DNA of 38,376 nt from positions 1 through 38,376 of the forward strand of contig JBNJHN010000014.1 of the NCBI GenBank assembly GCA_051748565.1, given 5' to 3'. The notes under the pieces were generated by a model. That model saw only the letters and a program-made list of their open reading frames with translations, did no database searches and had not been told where the DNA came from. The DNA is from SKPH01 sp051748565. Its GTDB lineage: Bacteria > Bacillota > Dethiobacteria > DTU022. Below, in pieces: positions 24,955 to 32,889 of the stretch (position 1 is the stretch's first letter; each line of letters starts with the position of its first letter). Position numbers and translations under genes: made by a program.

Positions 24955-27029
24955 TATTTGCCACCTCCTCCGCTCGATTTTTTAAGCAGCCCTTCGCCCT
25001 GCAGCTCTTTTAGCTCTTCTAAGGGGATATGACAGCAGATCCTGTGACCATCTTCCATGTCCCGCCAGGGTGGTTCTTCTTTTTCACAAATCTCGCCGTA
25101 CTTACGCGGGCAGCGGGTGTGAAAGCGGCAGCCCGGTGGTATGTTTGAGGGGCTTGGCACACTGCCCTTGAGCCTGATCCGGTCCTGCTTGATTTCCGGG
25201 TCCGGGATCGGGATGGCAGATAAAAGCGCTTCGGTGTAGGGGTGATAAGGCGGCACAAAAACGTCTTCGGCCGAACCGATCTCCCACAGGCGCCCCAGGT
25301 AAACTACGGCAATCCAGTCAGATACATGGCGGACAGCAGCCAGGTCATGAGAAATAAACAGGTAAGATGTTCCGGCTGAGTCCTGCAGTTCAGTTAAAAG
25401 ATTCATCAGCGATGCCTGCACCGATACGTCCAGTGACGATATCGGTTCGTCACAGATCATCAGCGCCGGGTCGGCAGCAAAAGCCCGGGCAATGGCTACC
25501 CTTTGTTTTTCTCCACCGGAGAGTTCATGCGGCAGGCGCTTGATATAGTCTTCGGGTAGGCTTACTGCTTTAAAAAGGTCTTTTACTTTTTCCCGCACCT
25601 CTTTTTTGCTCATGTTGCGCAGGAGGATCAAGGGTCTGGACACACTGTCACCGGCCGGGTGCTGGGGATTAAGCGATGCATCGGGGTTCTGGAAGACCAT
25701 CTGGATCTTTTTTAGTATTTCATGCGGCCTCTTTTTGACCGAATAAGCCAGCAGCTTTCCTTCCAGTTCTATCTCCCCGGAAGTGGCTTCTTCCAGGCCT
25801 GCTATGCAGCGAGCAAGGGTGGTTTTACCACAGCCTGACTCCCCAACGATCCCCATGGTAAAAGAGCTGCGCATCCGCACCGTGATATCGTCTACCGCTT
25901 TCAGTTCTGTTTTCTTTGCGCCAAAGAGCGAAGTAATTCCGGGGGTGAAGGGGAAATATTTTTTAATGTTGCGCGCTTCAAGCACAATCGCGCCCAGCTC
26001 TTCTTCGTGCTGCTCTCTTACTTCATCTTTGCGCTCAATTTTTTCTTGCAGTTGGTCAACTTTGCGGCAGGCACTGAAGTGACCTTTTACTATCTCTTTT
26101 AAAGGTGGTCTGGCTATTTCGCATTCTTTTTCCACCAGTTCGCAGCGGGGAGCAAAAATGCATCCATGGGGCAGGTCATCGGGCCGCGGAATGTAGCCCG
26201 GAATAGAGCTCAGGCTGATATCTTTTTTGCTGGCATCAACCCGGGGCACACAGCCTAAAAGGCCCCTGGTATAAGGGTGCAGTCTTTTTTTAAAGACTTC
26301 GTCAATCGTGCCTTCTTCCATGACCTCACCGGCATATAATACACCTATCTTGTCACAAAGCCTGGCTACAACTCCCAGGTTGTGGGTGATAAATAAGATT
26401 GATGTGTTGTAGTCTGCCATCAGCTCATGAATCAGGTCTAAGATAACTGCTTCAGTGGTCACATCCAGGGCTGTGGTAGGTTCGTCCATGATCATGAATT
26501 CAGGGTTGGTAGACATGGCCGTGGCAATCAGCACCCGCTGCAGCATCCCTCCCGAAAGCTGGTGGGCATACCTTTTAACTACCGATTCGGGATCGGGCAT
26601 GCGCACTTTGATCAACATCTCTATGGCCCGGTCACGGGCATCTTTTTTGTTCATTTTCAGGTGGGTGCGAGCCATTTCTGCAATCTGATCCCCGATCAGC
26701 ATGGAGGGGTTAATTGCCGCATTCGGATCCTGGTGAACCATTGTCACCTTTGAACCCCAGATCTTTCGCACACCTTTTCTCGGTAACTGGTAAAGGTCCG
26801 TGCCTGAGAGTTTAACGCTGCCGCTGGTGATTTTACCGTTCGCCGGCAGGTAACGTACAACTGCCCTGGCCAGGGTGGTTTTCCCTGAACCCGATTCACC
26901 AACCAGGCCGTAGATCTCCCCCGGCGCTATTTTTAAAGAAACATTGCGTACCGTGTGCAGAGGACCTTTTTCTGTTTCGTAAGTAACTGTCATGTTTTTA
27001 ACATCTAATACTGCTCCATTATCCGGCAT
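24954..27029 (-). CDS. Fused DppD-DppF ABC transporter ATPase
   Basis: A 691-residue protein holding two complete ABC ATPase domains, where most peptide importers use two separate proteins. Domain 1 has Walker A GESGSGKTT, signature LSGGMLQRV and Walker B IMDEPTTALD; domain 2 has GESGCGKTT, LSGGEKQRV and ICDEPISSLD. Each is followed by the oligopeptide-transporter C-terminal region (HGCIFAPRC and PGCRFHTRC). A charged linker of about 40 residues rich in Glu and Lys joins them. The ATG at 27029 has GGAGG 8 bases upstream, inside the end of the DppC-type gene; a longer frame to 27071 lacks such a site. It powers the importer in this operon. Confidence 0.92.
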   Translation of the reverse strand: MPDNGAVLDVKNMTVTYETEKGPLHTVRNVSLKIAPGEIYGLVGESGSGKTTLARAVVRYLPANGKITSGSVKLSGTDLYQLPRKGVRKIWGSKVTMVHQDPNAAINPSMLIGDQIAEMARTHLKMNKKDARDRAIEMLIKVRMPDPESVVKRYAHQLSGGMLQRVLIATAMSTNPEFMIMDEPTTALDVTTEAVILDLIHELMADYNTSILFITHNLGVVARLCDKIGVLYAGEVMEEGTIDEVFKKRLHPYTRGLLGCVPRVDASKKDISLSSIPGYIPRPDDLPHGCIFAPRCELVEKECEIARPPLKEIVKGHFSACRKVDQLQEKIERKDEVREQHEEELGAIVLEARNIKKYFPFTPGITSLFGAKKTELKAVDDITVRMRSSFTMGIVGESGCGKTTLARCIAGLEEATSGEIELEGKLLAYSVKKRPHEILKKIQMVFQNPDASLNPQHPAGDSVSRPLILLRNMSKKEVREKVKDLFKAVSLPEDYIKRLPHELSGGEKQRVAIARAFAADPALMICDEPISSLDVSVQASLMNLLTELQDSAGTSYLFISHDLAAVRHVSDWIAVVYLGRLWEIGSAEDVFVPPYHPYTEALLSAIPIPDPEIKQDRIRLKGSVPSPSNIPPGCRFHTRCPRKYGEICEKEEPPWRDMEDGHRICCHIPLEELKELQGEGLLKKSSGGGGK

Positions 27030-27909
27030 CAGATACACCTCCCGGCAACAGCATACGGCGCAGGCCATCACTCATAAAGCCTACCCCTACCACCAGCAGG
27101 GCTATAGCCCCGGCAGGGAAATAGAGAACCCACTGGGCCTGGTAAAACCAGGTCCTGGCTTCGCCAACCATTAAGCCCCAATCGGGGGAGGGCGGCTGCA
27201 CACCCAGGCCTAAAAAACCCAGTGAGGCCACTAAAAAGATAGAGTAGGAAAAACGCATTGAGGCTTCTACGGCTAGGCTGGGTAAAACATTAGGAAAAAT
27301 CTCTTTGTACAGTATATATATACTGGTCTCACCACGCATACGCGCTGCTTCAACAAATTGCCTGGTTTTTAATTCCAATACCACACTTCTTACTACCCTG
27401 GCCACCATGGGTATGTAAAGAAATCCTACCACCAGGATTACATTGAATCTTGAGGGGCCCAGGGCAAATAAAATAACCATGGCAAGAAGCAGCGGCGGAA
27501 TAGAAAGGATTACATCCATGGCTCTCATCACCAGCTCATCAAAAAGCCCCCCCTTGTAGCCGGAAAAAAGACCTAAGAGGAGACCAAAAAAAACAGCCAT
27601 GGCTGTACCCGAACCGGCCACAGTCAAAACATCACGACTGCCAACAAGAATACGGCTGTAAATATCACGACCAAACTGGTCCGTGCCAAATATGTTATCT
27701 TCTGAGGGCGGCTGCAGCCTCTCGGCCAGGTTCTGCTGAGAGTAGTGGTAGGGAGCAATCATCGGCCCAAAGGCTGCTATGAATAGAAAGATTATGACTA
27801 TGGTAAAACCAATGTAGGTAGTCGGGTAGCGGCGCAGACGACTAAAAATTTTCTTCACTCCCGCTGTTCTACTTTTCTTTTTTTCTCTTTCTTTGTTAGC
27901 TGTTTCCAT
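27019..27909 (-). CDS. ABC transporter permease, DppC type
   Basis: A 296-residue permease of the DppC/OppC type. After a basic N-terminal stretch it shows the OppC-like segment with FIAAFGPMIAPY, then LFGTDQFGRDIYSR-like residues (IFGTDQFGRDIYSRILVGSR in shortened view), and five further membrane segments. The coupling loop RQFVEAARMRGETSIYILYK is the EAA-type contact with the ATPase. The ATG follows GGGAGG. It begins 142 bases after the binding-protein gene, with two strong hairpins in that gap, and overlaps the ATPase gene by 11 bases. Confidence 0.92.
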   Translation of the reverse strand: METANKEREKKKSRTAGVKKIFSRLRRYPTTYIGFTIVIIFLFIAAFGPMIAPYHYSQQNLAERLQPPSEDNIFGTDQFGRDIYSRILVGSRDVLTVAGSGTAMAVFFGLLLGLFSGYKGGLFDELVMRAMDVILSIPPLLLAMVILFALGPSRFNVILVVGFLYIPMVARVVRSVVLELKTRQFVEAARMRGETSIYILYKEIFPNVLPSLAVEASMRFSYSIFLVASLGFLGLGVQPPSPDWGLMVGEARTWFYQAQWVLYFPAGAIALLVVGVGFMSDGLRRMLLPGGVSDAG

Positions 27910-27938
27910 AGTATGCCTCCCTTCAGGATATATAATAT

Positions 27939-28013
27939 GGGCAAAGTTCCGGCCGTATTCCGTTAACTGCCGGAACCTTGCCCAGGCGGCCTACCCCGGT
28001 AAAACCGGGATAG
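27939..28013 (-). terminator. Double hairpin between binding protein and permease genes
   Basis: Two hairpins follow the binding-protein gene. The first (27991-28013) has ten pairs around TTT: CTATCCCGGT with ACCGGGGTAG. The second (27939-27983) has fifteen pairs with one G-U, GGGCAAGGTTCCGGC with GCCGGAACTTTGCCC, around a 15-base loop. Neither has a T-run after it, so they more likely protect the upstream mRNA or cause partial stop, giving more binding protein than permease, than act as full terminators. Confidence 0.65.
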
Positions 28014-28051
28014 ACTGCAGCATGGGATACAACTGTTTTTTAAAAAGTTGA

Positions 28052-29632
28052 TTATCTTTCAAAGTATACAGGACGCAAATCCATGGCTGTCCCTAAAATA
28101 CTGGTCGGTTCCATTCCTTGGAGCTCTGCACTGGCTCCCCAGAGGTTATTGATAAAGAAGGGGATGATGATCGGGCCTCGCTCTATAAAAATCTCTTGGA
28201 TTTCATGATAAAGGCGGATACGTTCATCACGATCCATCTCTTTGGCTGCTGCTGCTGCCAGTTCATCAAGCTCAGGATCACACCAGTGACTTTCGTTCCA
28301 CTGGGCATCACAGACATAGGCCAGGTCCAGGTAAGGCTGCGGTGAAGGTCTCGCACCCCAGTCTGTAATACCAAAGGGCACTTCAAGCCACATGTTGTCG
28401 GCACCGTAGTAAACATCCGAAGGAACAAGCTGAATTTCCACATTGACACCGATTTCTGCCATCTGTTCTTTCCAGATGGTAGCAATGGCTGGTACGGGAG
28501 AAGATTCCTGGGTGGTGATCACTATATCCAGGCCATCAGCATAACCGGCTTCGGCCAGTAAAGCTCTTGCACCATCAACATCGCGAGCAGGTTCGGGTAC
28601 GTCAAGATAGAAATCTCCGAAAGCCGGGCCGATCGGTGTATCCCGGCCGGTAGTTCCCAGTCCATCCACTGCCCCGCCAAGAATTGCAGAGCGGTCGGTA
28701 CCAAGCTTTAGCGCCTGGCGGACACGTACATCACTGGCCGGTCCTTCATCAGAACGCATGCGCAGTACATAAGAGGTATTTGAAGGCGCCTGCAGTACAA
28801 CAATATTGGGGTCCTGTTCCAGCATGGGAATAAATTCGGTAGGCAGGTAGATCAGGTAATCAATCTGCCCGCCACGCAAAGCTTCAATCTGGGCTGAAGA
28901 TTCGGAGAGGAAGATTACCTCAAGACCGTCAAGGTAAGGCAGCGGGTTACCTGCTGCGTCGTTCATCCAGTAATTGGGGTTGCGGGCAAAAACAATCCGG
29001 TCTTCCGGAGAATAGCTGGTAATGATGAACGGTCCGGTGCCATTCCAGTTTGTGGCAAAATTATCATTGTCGGCATCAGCGATGATGGCATGATAATCAA
29101 AAAGGTCGAAGAGAAAATCAGGGTTGGGATCGGCCAATTCAAATACAACCGTGTAATCATCCGGGGTGGAGATTTCAACAATATTTGAATAGAGGCCGAC
29201 TGTTGCCGCTCCAACATCGGGGTCACGCAGGCGGTCAAAGGTGAACTTAACATCTCTTGATGTCATTTCTTTGCCATCGTGGAACACAACACCCTGGCGC
29301 AGGTTAAACTGCCAGAGCATGGCATTTTCATCAACCTCCCAGCTCTCAGCCAGGCTGCGACCAGGGTCGGGAACATTCTGTTCGTCGATATATACCAGGA
29401 AGTCACCCCACTGCTTACCAATCCAGTCATCGGAAACAGTAGAGAAGAAAGCGGGGTCCATGTTGGTCGGCGCATAATAGGCGCTGCGCAAAATACCGCC
29501 ATGCTTTTCTGAAATTGCATCTACGGGTTGATCGTCCACAGCTGGGGTATCAGGCGCATCAGGTGCGCAGGAAACCAGCAGCATTCCGGATACTAAAACC
29601 AGTATTGCCAAAAACATTAATTTCTTTAACAA
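28052..29632 (-). CDS. ABC transporter substrate-binding lipoprotein, family 5
   Basis: A 526-residue extracellular solute-binding protein of the DppA/OppA/NikA family 5, held on the membrane by a lipid. The N-terminus MLKKLMFLAILVLVSG leads to a lipobox L-L-V-S-C at Cys22, followed by an acidic, Pro-rich linker. The family motif near G-G-I-L-R and the segment LAESWEVDENAMLWQFNLRQ are clear, and the C-terminus ends in the usual L-R-P-V-Y. The TTG start is fixed by GAGGAGG at a spacing of 8 bases. It would set the specificity of the importer; given the cluster, a betaine-like or N-heterocyclic ligand is as likely as a peptide (inference). Confidence 0.93.
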   Translation of the reverse strand: MLKKLMFLAILVLVSGMLLVSCAPDAPDTPAVDDQPVDAISEKHGGILRSAYYAPTNMDPAFFSTVSDDWIGKQWGDFLVYIDEQNVPDPGRSLAESWEVDENAMLWQFNLRQGVVFHDGKEMTSRDVKFTFDRLRDPDVGAATVGLYSNIVEISTPDDYTVVFELADPNPDFLFDLFDYHAIIADADNDNFATNWNGTGPFIITSYSPEDRIVFARNPNYWMNDAAGNPLPYLDGLEVIFLSESSAQIEALRGGQIDYLIYLPTEFIPMLEQDPNIVVLQAPSNTSYVLRMRSDEGPASDVRVRQALKLGTDRSAILGGAVDGLGTTGRDTPIGPAFGDFYLDVPEPARDVDGARALLAEAGYADGLDIVITTQESSPVPAIATIWKEQMAEIGVNVEIQLVPSDVYYGADNMWLEVPFGITDWGARPSPQPYLDLAYVCDAQWNESHWCDPELDELAAAAAKEMDRDERIRLYHEIQEIFIERGPIIIPFFINNLWGASAELQGMEPTSILGTAMDLRPVYFER

Positions 29633-29743
29633 TTTTATTGCCTCCTCTGTTTTTGTAGTTACTCCCTTTTTTTAACAGGGTATAAGATTCATCCATACTT
29701 TTTATTTAACTGATCAACTCCTTTCGGAAAAATAAAATAACTA

Positions 29744-29769
29744 ATCCTATTATAATTAATGAATAGGAT
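29744..29769 (-). terminator. AT-rich hairpin at the end of the UroD-like gene
   Basis: ATCCTATT and AATAGGAT pair (eight pairs) around a ten-base loop that contains the stop codon of the UroD-like gene; a T-rich stretch (TTATTTTATTTTT) follows about seven bases later. It may be a weak terminator or a pause ahead of the binding-protein gene. The 120-base gap also holds the strong GAGGAGG site of that gene and no clear promoter. Confidence 0.35.
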
Positions 29770-30736
29770 ATTTTCCGTATTTTTTTAGTGCCCGGGACAT
29801 GGCCCATATATTATCTATTTTACAATATTCGGGCAAACCGTTGCTGCTGCCCAGAATATAACCACCACCGGGAGCTATCTCTTTTATTTTTTGCCTGACC
29901 TCTGCATCAACTTCTTCCGGTGTTCCGCGGGTTAACGTGTATCGGAGATCAATATTGCCCCAAAGGCAAATCCTGTCACCGTATTTTTCTTTTACTGTCT
30001 TAATATCCATGCAGCCCGGTTCGATTGGATGCAGCCCGTTTACCCCCATATCCAGGATATCTTCCATAATTGGCATAATATTTCCGTCCATGTGGGTAAT
30101 CCAGGGTACTTTACAGACATCTGAAATTTCTTTCATACCCGGAACAAAAAATTCCCTGAAAGCCTGTGGCGATATTAGCGGTCCACTATTATAGGCGATA
30201 TTATCATAAGATATGATAAAATCCACCCCTGTATTATTCAACTTTTCCACTACCCTGCAATTCCAGTCAACATAACGGTCCATTACTTTTTCAATCAACC
30301 CCGGGTTTTCATATATGGCATAAGATAATGCTTCAATACCCATGGAATAATTAACTCCGCTGATCCCAAACCGGCAGATTGCATAAGTTGCCAGCCCAGC
30401 TTCGCGGTTCTCCTCGATTATCCTTTCTGCTTCACCATAAGGCAACCCGCTGACCGGATCAGGAAAAACCATCAGGTCGAGATCCCTGTTGCTTTTTATC
30501 AGTCCTTCCAGGATATAATCATGGCCGTCAACAATTTTTCTCCTGCAAAATACGGGTGCAACAAAATGGTTGATATTAATTGCATCAAAACCGATAGTCC
30601 TGGCAAACTCCAGGTCGGTAAAATTGACCCTGCCCATTAATTTCTCCCGCATTTGGTCTTCTACATAATCCGCAAAGGGAACCCGGTCCGGTTCTCCCAA
30701 ATTTATTGCCTTTATTATTCGATCTCTGGAGTTCAT
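29756..30736 (-). CDS. Uroporphyrinogen decarboxylase-family (MtaA/MtbA-like) protein
   Basis: A 326-residue TIM-barrel protein of the UroD superfamily. In methylotrophic systems such proteins (MtaA, MtbA and folate-linked relatives) take a methyl group from a corrinoid protein and pass it to a thiol or folate. Family marks are EPDRVPFADY near the N-terminus, the barrel segment ISYDNIAYNSGPLISPQAFREFF, THMDGNIMPI and HPIEPGCMDI. The zinc site H-x-C of MtaA/MtbA reads H-x-D here (HMDGN), as in many bacterial relatives, so coenzyme M is not a likely acceptor. True heme UroD is ruled out by context and by divergent N-terminal motifs. It follows the copy D methyltransferase gene after 15 bases, clearly in one operon. 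Confidence 0.85.
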   Translation of the reverse strand: MNSRDRIIKAINLGEPDRVPFADYVEDQMREKLMGRVNFTDLEFARTIGFDAININHFVAPVFCRRKIVDGHDYILEGLIKSNRDLDLMVFPDPVSGLPYGEAERIIEENREAGLATYAICRFGISGVNYSMGIEALSYAIYENPGLIEKVMDRYVDWNCRVVEKLNNTGVDFIISYDNIAYNSGPLISPQAFREFFVPGMKEISDVCKVPWITHMDGNIMPIMEDILDMGVNGLHPIEPGCMDIKTVKEKYGDRICLWGNIDLRYTLTRGTPEEVDAEVRQKIKEIAPGGGYILGSSNGLPEYCKIDNIWAMSRALKKYGKYPIH

Positions 30737-30751
30737 ATTTCCTACCCTTGA

Positions 30752-32197
30752 TTAAAGCAAACTATTAATCTTTTCTACAACCGCATCGTCCGGAACATTT
30801 ACTTCTTCTTTGAGCAGAGCTGCCGCCTTCTCCCGGGCCAGTTCAAATATATCCTTGCTGCCCATCTTTTCCCATGTTTCATAAATGGTCCGGTTGAATA
30901 CTTTTGGCGACCATATCTCCCTGCGGAAAAATTTCATGGTATGCTCTTCCCCGAGATAATGACCAGAAGGGCCGACTGCCTCGATGGTATCAGCGCCTAT
31001 AGTTTCCTTATTAATAACTGTTCCGGCCCCAATATGCCTTGCCGCACTTATAAAATCATCACACATTACCAGGAACGGCAGTGAGCCTGTTTTCCCGCCG
31101 TCAAGATAACCTACATCATGGACCAGGTTTGCACCACAGAGCTGATTAAGCAGTAATCCGATGGAAGCCTCCATACCGGCCTGGGCATCCGGAACGGGTG
31201 CATTTGTGCAGCCGGCCTCGGTAAAGTTCGGGATCCGATAATACCGGGAAAGTTCTGTCATGGCACAATAATTCATGACTGCATCCGGTGATCCGTATAA
31301 CGTGGCAGTCGTACTCATCTCCATCGGGGTTGCACCGCCACCAATAATTACCGGAAATCCTTTTTTCTTTAACTGGGCGATCAGCAGACCGGATAGACTT
31401 TCCGCGTTCATTTGCACAATGGTTCCGGCCTTGGTCACCGGACAGGTGCCTCCGGCAACAACTCCAGGAGTATAAATTACCGGGATACCGTATTTGATGC
31501 AGGTAAACATTTTAGCCATGCCTTCACGGGTATGGATCAGTGGTGAGATGGGCTCATCATAAAGAATGAGAAAGGGCCGCTCTCGTAAATTATCATGTGA
31601 ACCGGCTGCAGCAGCAGCCATCTCTATGATGATTTCCAGGTTATCCTCATTAAAAGAAGTAAAGATAATCGGTTTTGAGCAGTGCAGCACCTGTGAAGCA
31701 AACTGGTACAGATCACCCTTCACCGTTTCTAGATCCCTTGGGATTCCATAGCTCATACTGAAATCATAATTGGGAAGTTTATCAATCAACTTTGCCGCAT
31801 TGACAACATCCTGTTTGACGGTGATCCTTCTAACACCGGTTTCAAAATCGAGATGAAAAGGAAGATCGGAACCGGCACCGTAATAAGTATTGTTAGCTTC
31901 CAAACACATTGCCGGCTTCCCTTCGCGGCTGTAGATGTTTATTCTGGAAGGGGCCAGCCTGATTGCCTCTTCAATTAACCATCCAGGTATTTTTGCCACA
32001 CGATCCCTGACAATACAGCCTGCATCTTTAAGCAGCTTCAGGCATTCATCATGATCTACCCTTACCCCGACCCTTTCCAGAACAGCAATGGTGGAACTAT
32101 GAATCTCTTCAAGCTGACTTTCTGTAAACCATTTTAAGCCCGGTGACATCTGTTGACTGTAGTTGGAACGATATTCTGCTATTTTATACACCTCCAT
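30752..32197 (-). CDS. MttB-family methyltransferase (copy D)
   Basis: A 481-residue (from the ATG given) MttB-superfamily protein without in-frame amber codon. Motifs: LERVGVRVDHDECLKLLKDA, GTCPVTKAGTIVQMNAESL, GCTNAPVPDAQAGMEAS, VHDVGYLDGGKTGS and EAVGPSGHYLGEEHT. It should move a methyl group from an N-methylated substrate to a corrinoid protein. The start is unclear. The ATG at 32197 is part of the only good ribosome site (ATGGAGGTG), whereas the codon 6 bases after GGAGGTG is ATA at 32182; starting there gives (M)-A-E-Y-R-S-N-Y-S, which resembles the usual N-terminus of the family. It is the first gene after hutP and lies ahead of the UroD-like and importer genes. Confidence 0.9.
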   Translation of the reverse strand: MEVYKIAEYRSNYSQQMSPGLKWFTESQLEEIHSSTIAVLERVGVRVDHDECLKLLKDAGCIVRDRVAKIPGWLIEEAIRLAPSRINIYSREGKPAMCLEANNTYYGAGSDLPFHLDFETGVRRITVKQDVVNAAKLIDKLPNYDFSMSYGIPRDLETVKGDLYQFASQVLHCSKPIIFTSFNEDNLEIIIEMAAAAAGSHDNLRERPFLILYDEPISPLIHTREGMAKMFTCIKYGIPVIYTPGVVAGGTCPVTKAGTIVQMNAESLSGLLIAQLKKKGFPVIIGGGATPMEMSTTATLYGSPDAVMNYCAMTELSRYYRIPNFTEAGCTNAPVPDAQAGMEASIGLLLNQLCGANLVHDVGYLDGGKTGSLPFLVMCDDFISAARHIGAGTVINKETIGADTIEAVGPSGHYLGEEHTMKFFRREIWSPKVFNRTIYETWEKMGSKDIFELAREKAAALLKEEVNVPDDAVVEKINSLL

Positions 32198-32229
32198 TAT
32201 TGCTTTTAAAAGAATAAATTCACACAAGC

Positions 32230-32260
32230 CTTTAATCTTCTAGCTTAGTTCTGCCTTCTA
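32230..32260 (-). promoter_or_regulatory. Five NAG triplets at 7-base period (possible second HutP site)
   Basis: In the mRNA between hutP and the copy D methyltransferase gene the triplets TAG, CAG, AAG, AAG, AAG follow one another, each separated by exactly four bases. HutP is known to bind three NAG triplets with four-base spacers, preferring UAG. Only the first is UAG, and the region is A-rich, so chance is possible. No strong terminator hairpin was seen next to it. It ends 33 bases upstream of the ATG. Confidence 0.4.
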
Positions 32261-32350
32261 ATAATAAAAACAAAAGCTTAAGTGGTATAATGCGGCTTGA
32301 CGGCTCTATGATATATATTAAGAATTCAGCTTCGGTTATAAAGAAATTAA

Positions 32351-32788
32351 TTAAAGATGGTTTAAGCCCAGCCCGATTGTTTCATGCTCATATCCTTTAA
32401 TCGGTGCACCAATTGTTCCATATAGGACAACGGCAAGCCAATCACCGTCTTCACGCTGTTCTAGTGTCCGCGGACCCCTGACAACGGTAAAGGTTAAACC
32501 TACCGTGCGCAGCATATTGCCCAGACCCAGTTGACCACGGCAGATGCCTACAAAAGCATCGAGGATCGCATGATAAAGCGCATGGGTATCGCGGTAATGA
32601 TCTTTGCGTATCAACTCTTCTCTCTGTGATGCAACCTCCACAGCGGCAAATATTTTTTCAGTGCTCATTGAGCCGACTTTCCCCTTGATCATTCTAAAAC
32701 CATTTTTTTCGCCTGTCATTTTAATCTGGGCTTCCAGATCACCTTCAGAGAGGGCAAACATAAGTGCTGTTTTTCCAATGGACTCCAT
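32351..32788 (-). CDS. hutP: HutP, histidine-responsive antiterminator
   Basis: The RNA-binding regulator of histidine use: with L-histidine and a divalent metal it forms a hexamer that binds NAG-rich leader RNA and prevents termination. The protein is recognised by GKVGSM, the RDTHALYHAILDA segment with the two metal-binding histidines, GNMLRTVGLTF, and the C-terminal YGTIGAPIKGYEHETIGLG with the third metal histidine; all match Bacillus HutP. From the ATG at 32788 (AGAGG at 9 bases) it has 145 residues, close to Bacillus HutP; an ATG at 32812 would add 8. It is 77 bases after hutH, so its own expression would depend on the hutH leader. In Bacillus the order is hutP then hutH. Confidence 0.95.
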   Translation of the reverse strand: MESIGKTALMFALSEGDLEAQIKMTGEKNGFRMIKGKVGSMSTEKIFAAVEVASQREELIRKDHYRDTHALYHAILDAFVGICRGQLGLGNMLRTVGLTFTVVRGPRTLEQREDGDWLAVVLYGTIGAPIKGYEHETIGLGLNHL

Positions 32789-32889
32789 TTGATTCAGCCT
32801 CTTTCCACTCATTTAATGCTCTTATTTTATCACTAAGTAGTTGATTTAGCACGGCATAAACAACAGTTCAGCATACTTTGAATCTTAAT

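Noticed and set aside
12828..32227. Naming the MttB-family genes as pyrrolysine trimethylamine methyltransferases
   Set aside because: All four are full length without an in-frame amber codon, and no pylS, pylT or dimethyl-/monomethylamine genes are near.
32244..32262. A sigma-54-like GG..GC pair in the hutP-copy D gap
   Set aside because: Spacing is 9 bases and the flanking bases do not match.
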